NCBI GenBank assembly: GCA_964020085.1 | Contig: OZ026595.1 | Coordinates: 4,662,117-4,726,116 of the forward strand | Reading direction: 5' to 3' | Length of the DNA stretch: 64,000 nt | DNA from: Micromussa lordhowensis | Lineage: Eukaryota > Cnidaria > Anthozoa > Scleractinia > Lobophylliidae | Shown: one piece after another, positions 1-11,700 of the stretch | Layout: every line of letters starts with the position of its first letter | Position numbering within the stretch: position 1 is the first letter of the stretch | Made by a program: the position numbers and the translations under genes | The notes under the pieces: generated by a model | Seen by the model: the letters and a program-made list of their open reading frames with translations, nothing else | Told to the model about the DNA's origin: nothing | The model's database searches: none

Positions 1-3000
1 ACCGTAGAATTTCTACAGGATTGTTGTCAAGTCCTTTCTGCCTACAATACTCAGCTGACTCTCTAACAATCTGGGCAATGGTATACAGGCTGCTCTCCAC
101 AGGTGGGCTGCCACCAGGAGGGATGATACCAGATGGTAAATTGGCAAGAGCATCAAGAGGGCTGACACCAGGTGACACGTCAGCAGTTGCATAAGGGGGG
201 ATGGCAGCAGAAAATACATCCACAATTGCATCAGCAGGGACAACACCAGACGATGCATTAACAGTGTCATCAGGAGAGCTGCCACTAGCAATTGTATTGA
301 CAAATGCAGCAGAAGGGTTGGTACCAGATGATGCATGGGCAATTGCATCGGGTGGGATGACACCAGATGATGTATCAGCAATTACAGGGAGGCTGCCACT
401 AGCAAGTGTATTGACAAATGCAAAAGGGTTGGCATCAGATGATGCATTGGTAATTGCATCAGGATGGATATTGACACCAGATAATCCATAAGCAATTGCA
501 TCAGGGGGTCTGCCACCAGCAAGGGTATTGTTAAGTGCAGTAGAAGGGTTGGCACCAGATGATGCATCAACAATTGCATCAGGAGGGATATCACCAGATG
601 ATGCATCATCAATTCCAACAGGAGGGCTGCCACTAACAGGTGTATTGACATGTGCAGGAGAAGGGTTGGCTCCAGCATATCGATGAACATGCTCAGTTGA
701 AGGAATGATATCTTCAGCAGCAAAACTATCTGCTTGGAATTCCTCCAGACTGTCTCCAGTGGACAGTTCATTAACAGTTTGGATTGATGCTGTTTCCCTT
801 GCACTGAAATGTAGAAAACACACAAAAACAAACAAACAAAAAAACCCAGGTCAAATAGCATGTAATGTTTAAGTCCATATTTGAAAAAAAGCAATTTCTA
901 ATGACTCAATAAGTTGAACTGTTCCACAGGTTGTTTTTTTTTCTTTGCATATTCCCTCTTTGTAGTGACATTCCATATTAAGCAATGCTTGTGACATACA
1001 TGGCATATTGCTGTCTTGACGACTTTTGGTGCCATTTTTTTAATTACAATCTCCCACTCATTCAACTTTTAAGTATGTAAATAAATTTATTAAATAAACA
1101 CCAGTGTAATACAAGGTGATCGAGCTTTCACGTGTAAACATGATATCTTCAAACATGAAAGTAACATGCTACTTTAACAAGTGAAAAGATTTCCATTGCT
1201 ATGCATGGCTACATAATCCCTTACATTTGTTGCTGAATGATCAAAACATTATGGGATCTTCCCCTGGAATCTTTGGTTATCTTCGAAAATCTTGGTAATT
1301 CCAGAATGGTTGGGGAGGGGAGAGGAGTGTAGAGTGATAACATGGACATGTGGGACATAGATAGAGAAATTAAATTTCATCTAATTAATTCCTGCAACAG
1401 AAATGTTGAAACCTGAGCTGAGACCTGTATGTCCTTGAATTTGAAAAAAGTACTGCTTAACTCTTGCTTATTACAGCCATTTGCACATACTTACTTGCAT
1501 TCAATCAAATGACAGGGCAGTTCGGCGAGATAGAAAAATTTATGGCAAACAAAACACTGCTCAACAGTGTCTTCCTCCTGTCAGGATAAAAGAAAAAAGG
1601 AAACATGCTGATTTCAATTTTGTGATACATACCATAATATCAGTCTATATTATGCCCCTAAGGGGTTAATCGCTTGTGCTGTATTTTATTTAAGGCCCTG
1701 TAAGGTGGGAGGAAGAGGATGGTGGGGGGGGGGGGGGGAGAGGGTTATTAGCTTGTCAAACTTTACTTTTTCACCACTAGCCAAAGCAGAACAAGAAATC
1801 GGTTACTTATGTACATTTTTCTACAAGTATCACCACCAAATGATCCTATAAACACAATGTTAACCTAAAACAACAAATAATTAGAGACCATGTTCCTATA
1901 CAAGGTGGTAAAATGGTTGGGGAGAGGGTTTGATAGCTAGAGAGGACAAGGGGCTTAATTAAGTTAGCTTTACCATGGACAGGTAGACAATGGCTTTATT
2001 CATTTTTGCATCTTGGCAAACAAATAATATATTCAATATATATGAAATAAATAGGATTCAAATTATTTTAGTTACATGTATTTCAGTTAAGAACACTACA
2101 GAATAAGAAAGAAATAAAAAATGCAAAATTATATTAAATAAAAGAAAAAGCTTTAGATTTGGCCACTGCCTCTGCCACAGTAAAGCTATTGAAGAAATGG
2201 ACAATAAAATACATTAATTTACTGTAATGTACAAAGAGCATGAATGTTGTGTAATGTAACAGAAACTAATTTAAATATTTTTGATACTTGTGTCTGGCTA
2301 CATAAGAGAAACTGCATATCTCCTTTTAAATTGTTTATAGTTTAACAGAATTTTGACCAACCCAATATTATTTGTAAGCAGTAATGAATTTCAAGAGATC
2401 AGGTCATACGTTGTAAGTTAGTGATAAGTTTACCTCTTTCTCTTCCTCACATGCATCTGGAGTGAGATCAAGGTCGCTCTGCAGTGGCCTGATGAAAATT
2501 TTGCACTGGCCAGTTTCCCTTTTCAATCGCTGGACATTATAGGGTGGCTTAATCTCCTCCAAAGTACGGCTTGAATTGTGGCTACACATAAGAAGATAGC
2601 CACCAGCCATCTCCAATTTTGGGAATTCCATTTTCAATTTGTAGTCAAAGTCAACAGAAGTATCTGCTATATTTAAGGTGATGCTCTTCTCACCTAGAGA
2701 TGCCCTTTTTAATTCCCGATAGTATGTTGGTGATGGCATCTTGCTGTCACTAGTACAAGCCAGGCAAACACCCTGGTCCAGGTGGGCTTGTACTTTCGCT
2801 TTTTAGCAGTTGGCTGCTTGCCCCTGCCACTGGCTTTCCTTCTACAGGTACCTCCTTGTGCATCACTTCGTGGCATATAGCCAAACACACGCTGGTGTTC
2901 CACCTCAGCTTGTGTTCTAGTAGAGCACAGTGAAGGTCCTTGATGAAGGCCTACTAGATGCTGCCGCATATTGGCTTGAAAAAGGCCGTGCAGAGACTAC

Positions 3001-3217
3001 TGTGGTTACAGGCTGGCTTACTGGCAGGCTGACAGAAGATTGATCAGAGATCGCTACAGATGCAGCAGAGGCCAAAGTGGCTGGTATCGTCCCTGCATTT
3101 GAAGCCGCTGCATCTGACACCCTGAGTGCTGAAACTTGCCCTCTCTCCAACTCTGAGATTCGGTTGTGCAGATCTGTTAAAATGTTCCTGCATCTTTGTA
3201 ACTCTGACATGATTCTC
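1..3217 (-). CDS. HECT-type E3 ubiquitin ligase-like gene A (G2E3-like), 3' part outside window
   Basis: I assemble three exons by splice sites and phase: 2434-3217 (possible internal start ATG at 3210), 1495-1577 and 803 to beyond position 1. Exon 1 ends at GAG before a GT donor. Exon 2 encodes a Cys-x2-Cys/His-x4-Cys zinc-finger-like module (CFVCHK...CHLIEC) and ends in phase 2, and exon 3 completes that codon. Exon 3 stays open for about 267 codons. It runs through a Pro/Ser/Asp-rich repeat and ends with AEYCRQKGLDNNPVEILR, which in this family leads into the HECT domain; the catalytic lobe lies left of the window. Exon 1 carries a GEKSITLN segment and an IFIRPLQ motif shared with gene B (IYIRPLQ). 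Exon 1 needs two single-base frame changes, near 2930 and 2770, so it is either a young pseudogene or carries assembly indels. Inferred role: ubiquitin transfer. Confidence 0.6.
95..690 (-). repeat. Coding minisatellite inside gene A exon 3
   Basis: A degenerate tandem repeat of about 110-120 bp, four to five units. In the coding frame each unit (about 40 residues) carries variants of PPDAIxxASSG, then NPSxAxVNT and xASGS. The frame has no stop across all units, so unit gain or loss is kept in multiples of three. The repeat is predicted disordered linker sequence between the zinc-finger module and the HECT domain. The other strand also gives short open frames, but they lack splice logic. Confidence 0.7.
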
Positions 3218-4033
3218 TAACGAAAAGAAAGTAAACATTCTAGAATGGTATCTGATGTATTAAATGTGAAAGGTGGGATTTTGCATCAATTGGTTAAAGA
3301 AGTTAAAGGATTAGTTATTTTCGAACTTGTAGTGTTCTTTGAATTTCAGAGTTATGGTGTGCATGGCATACACTAATTGTCATTAGTTTGGCCTAATAAA
3401 TTAATCTGGCCCATTAATAAAAATAAATAAATAAATTTATTATTTATATATGGGATATATATAAAGTGAAGACGAACGATAATGCACCTATCAGTGTCAA
3501 GCCCGAGGGGGGGGGGGGGGGTCGGGCATAGGGTGGGGATTTTGACATTTTCTAAAAAAAAATTATCAAAATCCCCACCCCTGGGCAAAAAAGAATTGTC
3601 AAAATTAGCAGAAACAAATGGTTTACTTCTCTTCTACTACATAAAATTGAAAGATCAAATGCATGATGTCCGATCAAAATCCCCACCCTGGGGATATACG
3701 CCACAGTCAAATTCCCGTGGGTTGCCCGAATGTGAATGTTGTGAGTGCATTTTAAACGCCTGACATGAATGTTGTAAGTGAAGGTTTGTATGTTTCAATT
3801 GAATATTTGAATGTTGCCAGTGAATAATGGTATGCTTGAATAAAGAGACAAGTTTGAATTTTGGCGGTGTTGGAACGCCAAATGGATCGTCACGATCCGT
3901 CAACTTTTTCATGGGTAGGTGTACACTACCTGAAGTTCACTTCCGCTATCCCTTTTCGCGACATGACTTCCGGTATGACGGTCGAGAACGATTCGTGACG
4001 GGTCGGCAATCCGTCACGATCCGTCGCGAATCG
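3218..4033. other. Non-coding repeat-rich spacer with hairpin and CpG-palindrome cluster
   Basis: No gene is supported. At about 3527-3583 there is an inverted repeat built on gtggggattttgaca / caaaatccccac around an A-rich loop, and the same box recurs at about 3675. A G-run lies at 3507-3521. From 3880 to about 4075 there is a cluster of cgtcacgatccgtc-like half-palindromes in both orientations. It overlaps the 3' end of the MULE gene and may be part of that element's terminal repeat. Confidence 0.45.
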
Positions 4034-6270
4034 TCACCCCTTTTGCGACCCGTTACGGATCGGGTATATTGGACATGAGTGATCACTGGAAGGGGGGTCC
4101 TCCTTGAAACAGAAAGCGCAAACATTGGGATCAATGTTACTTAGTTCCTGTACTGTAGATTGTGAAAGGACAGAGCTCTTTTCCTTGATTTTCCTTTTTG
4201 TTTTGGTAGAAAAAAATCGCTTTTGTTTCTCAGCGAGCTTATTTGCTGGGTAAGATTTCGTTTTCAAATACTGGTGATTACTACCAATAACAGTGAGTCC
4301 CCTTGCCACTGATATGGCGGAGCGAACGTGTCGGAGAGCAGCATGAATGGTATCGCTGTTTGGAGCACTTTGGATGACATCTGTAAGTTCTGCAATGATA
4401 CTCATAGCATTTCTTCTTAGGTCTTCTAATTCGATGCAATTTTGCTGTTCCTTGCTGATGGGAATCAAATTGGCCAAATCTTCTCGTCTCTCCTCGACAC
4501 TAGGTTCAGTTTCCGGCTCCCTGGACTCGTGTGTTGGGTCGTCCAGGCTGACAGCATAGATGTGGTGGCAGACTACACCCCTGATAGCGTAATCTAGGCA
4601 TGTGCAGTCGAACAAGTGTACACAAGCCATACAGGAAGAGCACTGTAGGAGGCAGGCACGAGGTGATGAGGAAATTCGACGCACCAAATAAATCTTGCCT
4701 TTCTCTTTCAAAGACTTTACCTCCCAGCAATCATTGTCCTTTCTGAGTAAAGCGTCAGCTGGAACCGACTCTACTTGTTTGTGCCTCTTCATGTTCTCTC
4801 TTTGTCTCACCGTTGCTTTTCCTTTTTCTGCTTTAATCACTTGCTCATAGGCCTTGTCCCTGGAAATCTTTCGAAGCTTGAAGAGGAGATGGTCAATGCG
4901 TCGATTTTGCTTCCTTTCGAAGTACACTTCTTTGAGAGTACGATGGAAGCTCTCTAGGAACATGTTGGTATTTATCCGTGTTCCGACTCGGAAGTAACTT
5001 GCCCATTCTCGAGGTCTTCTGTCATAAAATTTGTCGAAGTAGCTAGCCATTGCTGGAGATCTCTCCCTAAGCCATGCCAGCACATGCTGCAAGGAGCGCC
5101 TAAATCCCGCCTCGCTGGTCTCATTTTGGAGTCCTTTGAGGGCGGCATAGACTTCTGCTTGCTGCTCCTTGTCCTTGATGTGCTCACTGATCTTGCGTCT
5201 CCAGCTCCTATCAACGTGCCAGCTACAAAGCAGCTTTTTGCCAGGCCTTGAGAATGACGACACCCATGCGTTGTGATAGTTTTGGGGTCCCCGCATCTCT
5301 CCCTGATGCCTGTAAAAAAGACCCGGAGGACGTCTGCTGATTCTTTGTTGCTAATTAGCCACGCAACTGGGATTCCTTCATCATAGTCGTCAATTACAAG
5401 TACTGTTACAAGCTGGAAATCGTATGAATTTGTCCCGTGGGTAGCATCTACACAGACTAGTTTTTGGGCATATTTTACAAACATTTTCTGTTGAAATTCC
5501 GTTTGAATCCCCAGAAGAAAATCGTTCTTCTCAACGCCGGCATTGTCTGAGCTTTCTCCTTGACTCTTAAAACACAGTACGAGATTATGCTCTTCCCTCT
5601 CCATCTCTGCAACCCAATACATGACACTGTTTGCGTCATCCTGATCTTTTTCCATGCAATTAATGTTATACTGATGCTCTATGTTATGTAGATCTAAACG
5701 TGTGGTAAGGTGATCTCTTGTCAGAGGCCCAGCATGGCTGTCTCTTATGAAGTCCATTATGGCATTCATGTTTACCCCCTGCGCAAGTTTGGCGGCTATA
5801 CAAGACCGAGTGTCCTTAGAGATGCGAGTATGAGCAATGTCCTTTCTGTGGCCCACATGGCTTAAACAGAACTCAGCAGTTACTTCCCCTGTGGAAGCAG
5901 CTGTCCTTGCGGTGATAAATGCAGGACAACAATAACCAGTTTTTGACGTTCCTTGGGATTTAATTGAACGCTTCCCTTCGCCCTTTGATTCATAGTCGCC
6001 AGCTCTGTTACAATAGAACCAGGAGGTCTTGTAATGTTTCGTTCGTCTATCACCTCGTTGTTTCACGAACCAACTTTTCCCCATCTTTTCCTCGGTTTCC
6101 TTCCATTTCATGAACTCCTCCCAGTTGCTGAACGTCTTCTCTTCAATCTTTAGACTATGGACATGGCATGAATTCAGATGGTCTATCAAGTCTTGTATTG
6201 TTTCATGGAGGTTTACCATACTATTTAAAAATGCAATATGCAAGAAATTATTAGTTTTGAAAATACACAA
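4034..6270 (-). pseudogene. MULE (Mutator-like) transposase, internally deleted
   Basis: Two overlapping frames together give a nearly full MULE transposase. The upstream frame (6270-4972, probably starting at the Met near 6218) has an N-terminal Cys/His-containing FAR1/FLYWCH-like region and the first catalytic block (KLVCVDATHGTNSYDFQLVT, then PVAWLISNKES). The downstream frame (5296-4034) resumes at NYHNAW, then LLCSWHVDRSWRRK, a SWIM zinc finger (CTCLDYAIRGVVCHH) and a C-terminal CAFC...HSC knuckle. At the junction near 5290 the stretch that normally holds the second catalytic Asp (family motif like MSD-A) is missing and the frame shifts. Known for the family: DDE DNA transposition. Inferred: this copy cannot be catalytic. 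The C2H2/THAP element starting at 6284 sits just upstream and has a target duplication, so it inserted next to or into this element. Confidence 0.82.
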
Positions 6271-6286
6271 TACAAGATGGCATCAT

Positions 6287-6319
<33 letters not shown>

Positions 6320-6407
6320 AAAGTTCAAACGACCGGCCTATTGTTTGGGTTTTGATGTTGAAAGGACCGTCACGTGATGATGACCCTGCACACGGCTATA
6401 AACAAAC

Positions 6408-7796
6408 ATGGCGTCTGTGAGAAGTTGTAACGAAGATTTTCTGTTTGAGGACGATTTTGACGCTATATTGGGAATGTTGGAAGAAAGTGAAGAATTCGAA
6501 GACTATTTGGATGTCGCTGTTGAAGAGGTCAGTATAAAAATGCTTTAATCTTAAGGAATCACAGCTCATAAAGGCTTTAAGATTTCATGAGTTTTGATCG
6601 TTGTTTGGTTACCCCGTGTGTTTGCTTTTGCTGGTTCACTACTCTTATCATTACAGTAATTCTTGAATTAAAAGCAAGTTTTATGAAAAATTAAACATTT
6701 AAACCAATATATGGCTAATTCTTACGAAACATATTAATGAATATGTGTGTGTTTCAGGTTCAAAATGAAGGGGTATCGTGCGAGTTCTGTGCCAAGATTT
6801 GTAAGAGCAAGCAAGGTTTGAACAGACATAAAGCTGCCAAGCACAAAGACCAGGATCTTGTGACCAAACCTAAAAGTCAGGAAAAAAAATGTTTTAACTG
6901 GGTTGGTGAAGGACACAATTGTGAAGATTGTTGAGCGAGAAGTGTTCGATAAGACTTTGAAGGACGAAGTGAAGCACTATAGTATTGAAATGAGCGAATC
7001 ATCTACAGAATTTAATACCATACAGAATATCTACGAAGCTTTTCTGGCAAAAGGAAACAAAGAAACATTTTATGCAAAATTCTATGGAGAAATTGCACTT
7101 AATTCTTCAACATACTTTAAAGGACTTTCCCAAAGAGCAGCAACACTCCTAGCTACCAAACTAGCAGATACGCTATTATCACATGCAAAACAAGCAAGCA
7201 GCCCTACAACCATTGCTGACAAGTCGATCCCAATTTCAGATATTGAACTTGCTGGACTGCAATATTTAGGGGGTTATGTTCTTCAACGCTTGCATAAAAG
7301 ACACAGACTTTCAAGACACAAAGCAACATCTGAAAGTCAGCAAGCAATTGCTATTCTAAATGCATCTAAACAATGCACTAATGAAAATATAGAGAATTCC
7401 CAGAAGTTGATAAGCTGCTTGAATCGAGGTGGGTTATGGAGTCCCACAGAGTCAGCCCAAGTGATTTTTAAGAGAACTGAGCACCATTTCAGAGAAAACA
7501 CCAGTAAAGCAAGCCAGTGCATTGCTAATGAACTCATCATTGTAAATTCAGTCAAAGATCCTGCAGTAACTGTTTCTTATAATGCCATTTTATCTAATGC
7601 TGATCTTGAAATTAGTAATTCTGTTGGTAAGGATATATTATATGCTATTGTGAGCTTGTATGTAAGGGTACGTTCATTTTCTTTTGCTAAAGATATCATT
7701 CAAAAGTATAAATTTCAACAGAAGCAGGGTAAAGCCAAAGCATTAAGAAAGGAACTTCAACGATCAAGTGTAGATGTGGAGGACAGACAAAATTAA
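6408..7796 (+). pseudogene. C2H2 zinc-finger gene of a cnidarian-expanded transposon family, one-base frameshift
   Basis: Exon 1 (6408-6527) encodes 40 acidic residues starting MASVRSCNEDFLFEDD. A GT donor follows, and exon 2 starts after tttcag at 6758 in the same phase. Exon 2 encodes one C2H2 finger (CEFCAKIC...GLNRHKAAKH), then a frameshift in the A8 run near 6880, then a long open frame to 7796 with YLGGYVLQRLHKRH, NRGGLWSP and LYVRVRSFSFAKDI. That arrangement is a multi-copy coral/Hydra family annotated only as C2H2-type proteins. The gene starts about 80 bp inside the element's left TIR and converges with the THAP gene. The indel is in a homopolymer, so it may be an assembly error. Function is inferred: transposon-encoded DNA-binding protein. 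Confidence 0.65.
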
Positions 7797-8430
7797 ACTG
7801 TAAATTACAAATTTTTCCATTGACAAATAATTTTATTTTGAAACAATATAATGTAATAAAGATAGTTTTTACTAAACTGACCATTTCAGTATAATTGCAA
7901 TGTCATGCTAAGTTAACTTTTATATGATATTGGTGTCCCTAAAACATTAAGGACAAAAATACAGTAATGCAGATTACTAAACCCACTCTAATAGTATTTT
8001 GTTCCAGTTTGCATCACTGATTCTTGAATAAAAATCAAAGGTTTATATACAATGTCCAATTTATGTTATTGATAGTTAATATGAAAATAACAAATTAATA
8101 ATTACTTTGTAATATCAAGCATTTCTTTTTATGCCTGGAGTTTTCTTTACAAAAGGGGAATTATGAAGTACTTACCAATAATAATTGAACCTAAAAAAAT
8201 ATGTTTTGTACTTGCACAGAAATTTACATGGCAAGTTATATGAAATAATAGGAATGCTTGTCATGTTTAGGGCTGTTAAATTTTACGACAAAGAAATGTG
8301 TATTTGCTACTAGGCAATTGTTGGGGTTGAATGTTTTCACAGTTCAGTTTTTAGGTTATTTTTTTCTGATTTTTTTCGACAAGCATCCCTAGCCTCCTTG
8401 GGGCTCTCATTTCCATCTTTTTCTTGAAAA
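7797..8430. other. AT-rich interior of the C2H2/THAP element
   Basis: No gene or repeat recognised. It contains the outer edge of the long inverted repeat at 8310: sequence to the right of this point is duplicated at 27841 and below, and sequence to its left is not. Confidence 0.4.
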
Positions 8431-8662
8431 CCACTACAGACAATTATTTTACAGTTAAAGTTTATAGCAATAAAACATGTTTGAGTGAGCTCATGTTTGT
8501 TTGTGAGAGTTCATTTCGAATTCTTCTTCATCATCTTCATTGTCTTTTGGATTTCTTTTTACACGGAACAGGATCATCATTTACTTGCACCCATGCTCTT
8601 GTCCTGTCCTTCCTTCCCCTGGTATTTCCACTTTCACATGATATTTGCCTTTGAATTCTTAC

Positions 8663-8894
8663 ATATTTCAATATCCTCTGGAGCAAAATGTCTTTCACCC
8701 GTGAAAACTCGGTCCTTGGCGATCAGTTCTCTGAAATCCTTGTCTACATCTCGAGTCTTTGTGATCTCGTTCAGCCAGTCTGCTCTCCATTTCTTGTAAG
8801 CGTCGTTCTTTGCCGCCGGTAGCTTCCAAATCCCAATCCCTTTCGTTCTCCTACACGAACCACAGCCAAAAACTGCACAATTTTCACCTGGCAT
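8663..8894 (-). CDS. THAP zinc-finger domain exon
   Basis: Starts at ATG 8894 and encodes a THAP-type C2CH finger: CAVFGC near the N-terminus, the KWRADW helix, then VFTGERHF with the closing His. THAP domains bind DNA in P-element and THAP9-like transposases. The frame ends in a GT donor at 8662 (exon 8663-8894), so further 3' exons are expected in 8430-8600, where Lys/Glu-rich short frames are seen but no model is secure. An identical copy lies on + at 27257-27488. Confidence 0.75.
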
Positions 8895-9091
8895 GATGAT
8901 TAGCTAAGTATTCTTGACTAATATTTATGTTAAACCACGCTAGAAATGTCATAAAGGACTAAAAAACTACATCGATTGTTAAAGCTTCACTCTCAGGTCA
9001 CTTCGGACGCCATCTTGTTTTAGAATGTGTGCAGGGTCAACACCACGTGACCATGGGTAAAGTCAAACAATAACATACCTCTTTGAACTTT

Positions 9092-9124
<33 letters not shown>

Positions 9125-9568
9125 ATGATGGCATGTGTCGTGATGCATTTTTAGCTACCAAACGCATTGTCAACTATATCATCAAATCAAGGGAAGGAGA
9201 AAAATGCTTTTTCAGCTTCTTTTAATCCGCTCTCGGCGATAGCATTGATAAGCGATATCGTATCACATGAATTTATTGAAATGTTTAGTTGACACTGCGG
9301 CCAGTTCGGTTCAGCGCTATTACCGACAGCACAGTGACAGGTAATATTTGTAATTTATCGCCCTCAAAATAGTCACCTTTTTCGTCCTTTTTACGGCCAC
9401 TCCACCACCTCGAAAGAACTCGTGAATAAGTCTTCTTATTGCCATTTGCATATTACTATAAGCCATCATTCCAGTTACTATACAAAACACTGTGTTGAAC
9501 TTTTCTATCTCACCTTGACTGTTTTCCTGTACACTCGGGACAAACATGTTTGCTTTCCTTAGCTTTAG

Positions 9569-9881
9569 GATCCTCATTAGTGGCCTAGTATAGAGCCTTG
9601 CGGTACGCACAAATTTGTCTTAAAGCATTGGATTTAGAATCGTCAATTTGGACATATTGTATTCTATCACGAAAATAGTCAGTTATCCATTGATAGGCTG
9701 TCCCAGTGATGCCACATGCTTCCAATTTTGATAGTAATATTGCGTGATCTAGGGTATCAAAGACTTTTGATAAGTCAAGAAATATTCCGGCTAAATATTT
9801 TTGACAGTCAACGGCGTTAGCAACTTTGCTCATAAAATTAATCAAAGCGTGGGAAGTAGAGTGGCCAGGACGAAAACCATG
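9569..9881 (-). pseudogene. LINE reverse transcriptase fragment (left arm)
   Basis: The frame contains GFRPGHSTSHAL and GIFLDLSKVFDTLDH, RT motifs of CR1/L2/Jockey-type non-LTR elements. After a one-base shift the CVPQGSILG box follows and the match ends. The YADD-type box and the rest of the element are absent, so this is a short dead fragment embedded in the arm, joined directly to the truncated multi-copy gene at its 5' side. Confidence 0.75.
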
Positions 9882-10390
9882 GCCATGGCCATGCCATCTA
9901 TTAAGCATGCTGATGGTTGGGGAATAACATTTGCGGCTTGTACATTCTTCTGGAGTTCCTTTGCCAAGGAGGTTTTGTTCGTCTTGCACAACGAGCCATC
10001 TGGCTTAACCAGTGTCCATGGAAGTGGTCCGAGAGGATGTGCGAGGACTTCACTCATCTGCAAGTTTCTGCATTCTGCAATCACAATCATTTGTGCAAAC
10101 AATCTTCTCTCGGCTTTAGAAGCTTTAATCTTTATCTTCTTGTTGAGGTCAGTAAAGGTCTTGAGCTTGGCTTTCTTCAAGGTGTCGTGGAATTTTTCAT
10201 TTGGCGGATCACATTCGAGACGCTGTTCTCTGAAAGCCAACATCTTTCGCTCGTAGCAGATCATCTTGTACTTCAGAAGAGGCGAATTTTCCGGTGGATA
10301 GACAGACAAGATCTTGAGAGTCAGGGTTTTTAGGGATTTAGCCAAGTATCTTGAAGTAATGAACTTATATGTTCTTAACGTCACTTTCAT
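9842..10390 (-). pseudogene. 5' fragment of a multi-copy cnidarian gene of unknown function (left arm)
   Basis: About 170 residues starting MKVTLRTYKF, including AHPLGPLPWTLVKPDGSL and PQPSACLIDGMAM. I recognise this as the N-terminal half of a long uncharacterised protein common in coral genomes, which normally continues after IDGM with a conserved C-terminal region. Here it is cut by the RT fragment. Transcription would run outward, away from the integrase. No function assigned. Confidence 0.6.
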
Positions 10391-11616
10391 CGCGCGTGAT
10401 CCTTGAGCGCTTTAAGTCATTGTGATTCATTTTTCTTTTCATTTCATTGTGTTTCGAAGAAGAGCTGTTAATATGCAGTATATCCTTAAGAGAAAATGTC
10501 ACCGAAAATCGAGTAAAATTTAAATTTAGCGGGAGAAATAAAAAAAAAATCGATCTTCCTCTATTTTAGTCCACGTATAGCCCTTAGGTAGATATGGAAT
10601 GTAATATAGTTTTTTTCCGCTTGAAATGCCTTAAATTCGAGGAAATCAAGACAAACGAATTTCGCCCCAACCATGGCCAATGGTGGTCGAACGCAAAGGC
10701 TGAAAAATTAGAAATCTAAACTAAATTTGCGTTCCCGTGTCAAAAAAGAACTAAAACTTCCCGATACTTTTGAAAGACAAAGTGTTCAGCTATCAAAAAT
10801 AGACTATAACTTGTCTTGAGTCCCCGACAAGGAAAAATCCTGAAATGTTGAAAAATTGCTTCTGTTTACTCAGCTGATATTCCCAGTTTAGGAATAGAAT
10901 ACGGAGATATTTTTCGACATGTGCCATAACTCCAAATTCGCTCAAACAGCGTAATCCTTTTATGATGTTCTAAAACGTGCATCACAATCAGGTTGGGTTC
11001 CTTTTCGAGTGGTTTTTGAGGGGCTGCTGAAAAAGCTACATTTTAATGAAAACATCAGCAAAAAATAAACAATAGACTGCTGTGTGTTGTTTGAAGACAG
11101 ACAAGGATGAGCATCTAACGACCTTGTATTATTAGTTATTTGTACTAATTAGCAAATTGCTTGCTTTCACTTATGGTATTCTGGGAAAACAATTCAATCT
11201 CAACACAAAAGTAACCTCATTAATGGAAATAAGTGTTTCGTGAGCAGGTCGCATTATTATCCGTTGACTTGGAACGAGATGTCGATTTCGCATCTAAGAA
11301 ACCGGAAGTCAGTATACTATGCTACACGGCGTCCAAGTGATAACATACAACAATATGTAAACAATATATAAAGCATAAACCAATTAGGTTTTATGTTAAC
11401 TACCAGGTACTGACGAGATTATCCTGAAAACCCCGAACTCTTGGAAGTAATAACGGAGTGCATCTATGGTCACCTACATTTGAGAACGAAACTAAATTCC
11501 TCTGAACTCTGTCCTCAAGTATGTCTTGGTTAATTAGTATGGCGTTATATCTCCGCCAAAATTCAACTTTCGCCTTGTGATGTTTAATTCACATTTCAAC
11601 TTCGCACTCTACGAGT

Positions 11617-11700
11617 CGACATTGTAGTTTTACAATACAACATTTAAGTTTCGTGATGCAAAATTAGAGTTTTTCAGTGCAATATTGTAGTTTCCTCATA
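11617..11700 (+). promoter_or_regulatory. Four 21-bp iteron-like repeats upstream of the integrase
   Basis: Units start at 11617, 11638, 11659 and 11680, each 21 bp. They begin CRAMATT or CAATATT and share a central TAGTTT/AAGTTT/GAGTTT. More degenerate relatives (CGACGTGCAAGG, CGATATTCAAGT, CGACATTTAAAG) continue to about 11855. They lie about 355-440 bp before the integrase ATG. Regularly spaced short direct repeats inside inverted arms resemble subterminal transposase-binding or promoter sites; this role is inferred. Confidence 0.5.

Larger units (their letters stand above)
6284..9127. mobile_element. Two-gene TIR element (C2H2 gene plus THAP gene), P-superfamily-like
   Basis: Terminal inverted repeats of 46 bp (6284-6329 and 9082-9127) beginning CATAGTTAATAGAGGGGAC match fully as read. 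Both ends are bordered by atggcat (6277-6283 and 9128-9134), a 7-bp target duplication; an 8-mer gatggcat is also present on both sides, offset by one base. Inside are a C2H2 gene on + and a THAP-domain gene on -, convergent. P elements make 8-bp duplications and carry THAP domains, so a P relation is plausible but not shown. The right-hand 818 bp are also present as an inverted copy at 27024-27841. Confidence 0.7.

Noticed and set aside
201..491. Plus-strand open frame over the minisatellite
   Set aside because: The minus-strand frame has splice sites, correct phase with a zinc-finger exon and a conserved NPVEILR end; the plus frame is a shadow of the repeat.
9320..9610. Minus frame in the left arm (copy at 26541-26831)
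   Set aside because: Overlaps the frame-shifted RT end and has no recognisable domain; identity to its mirror only reflects the inverted repeat.
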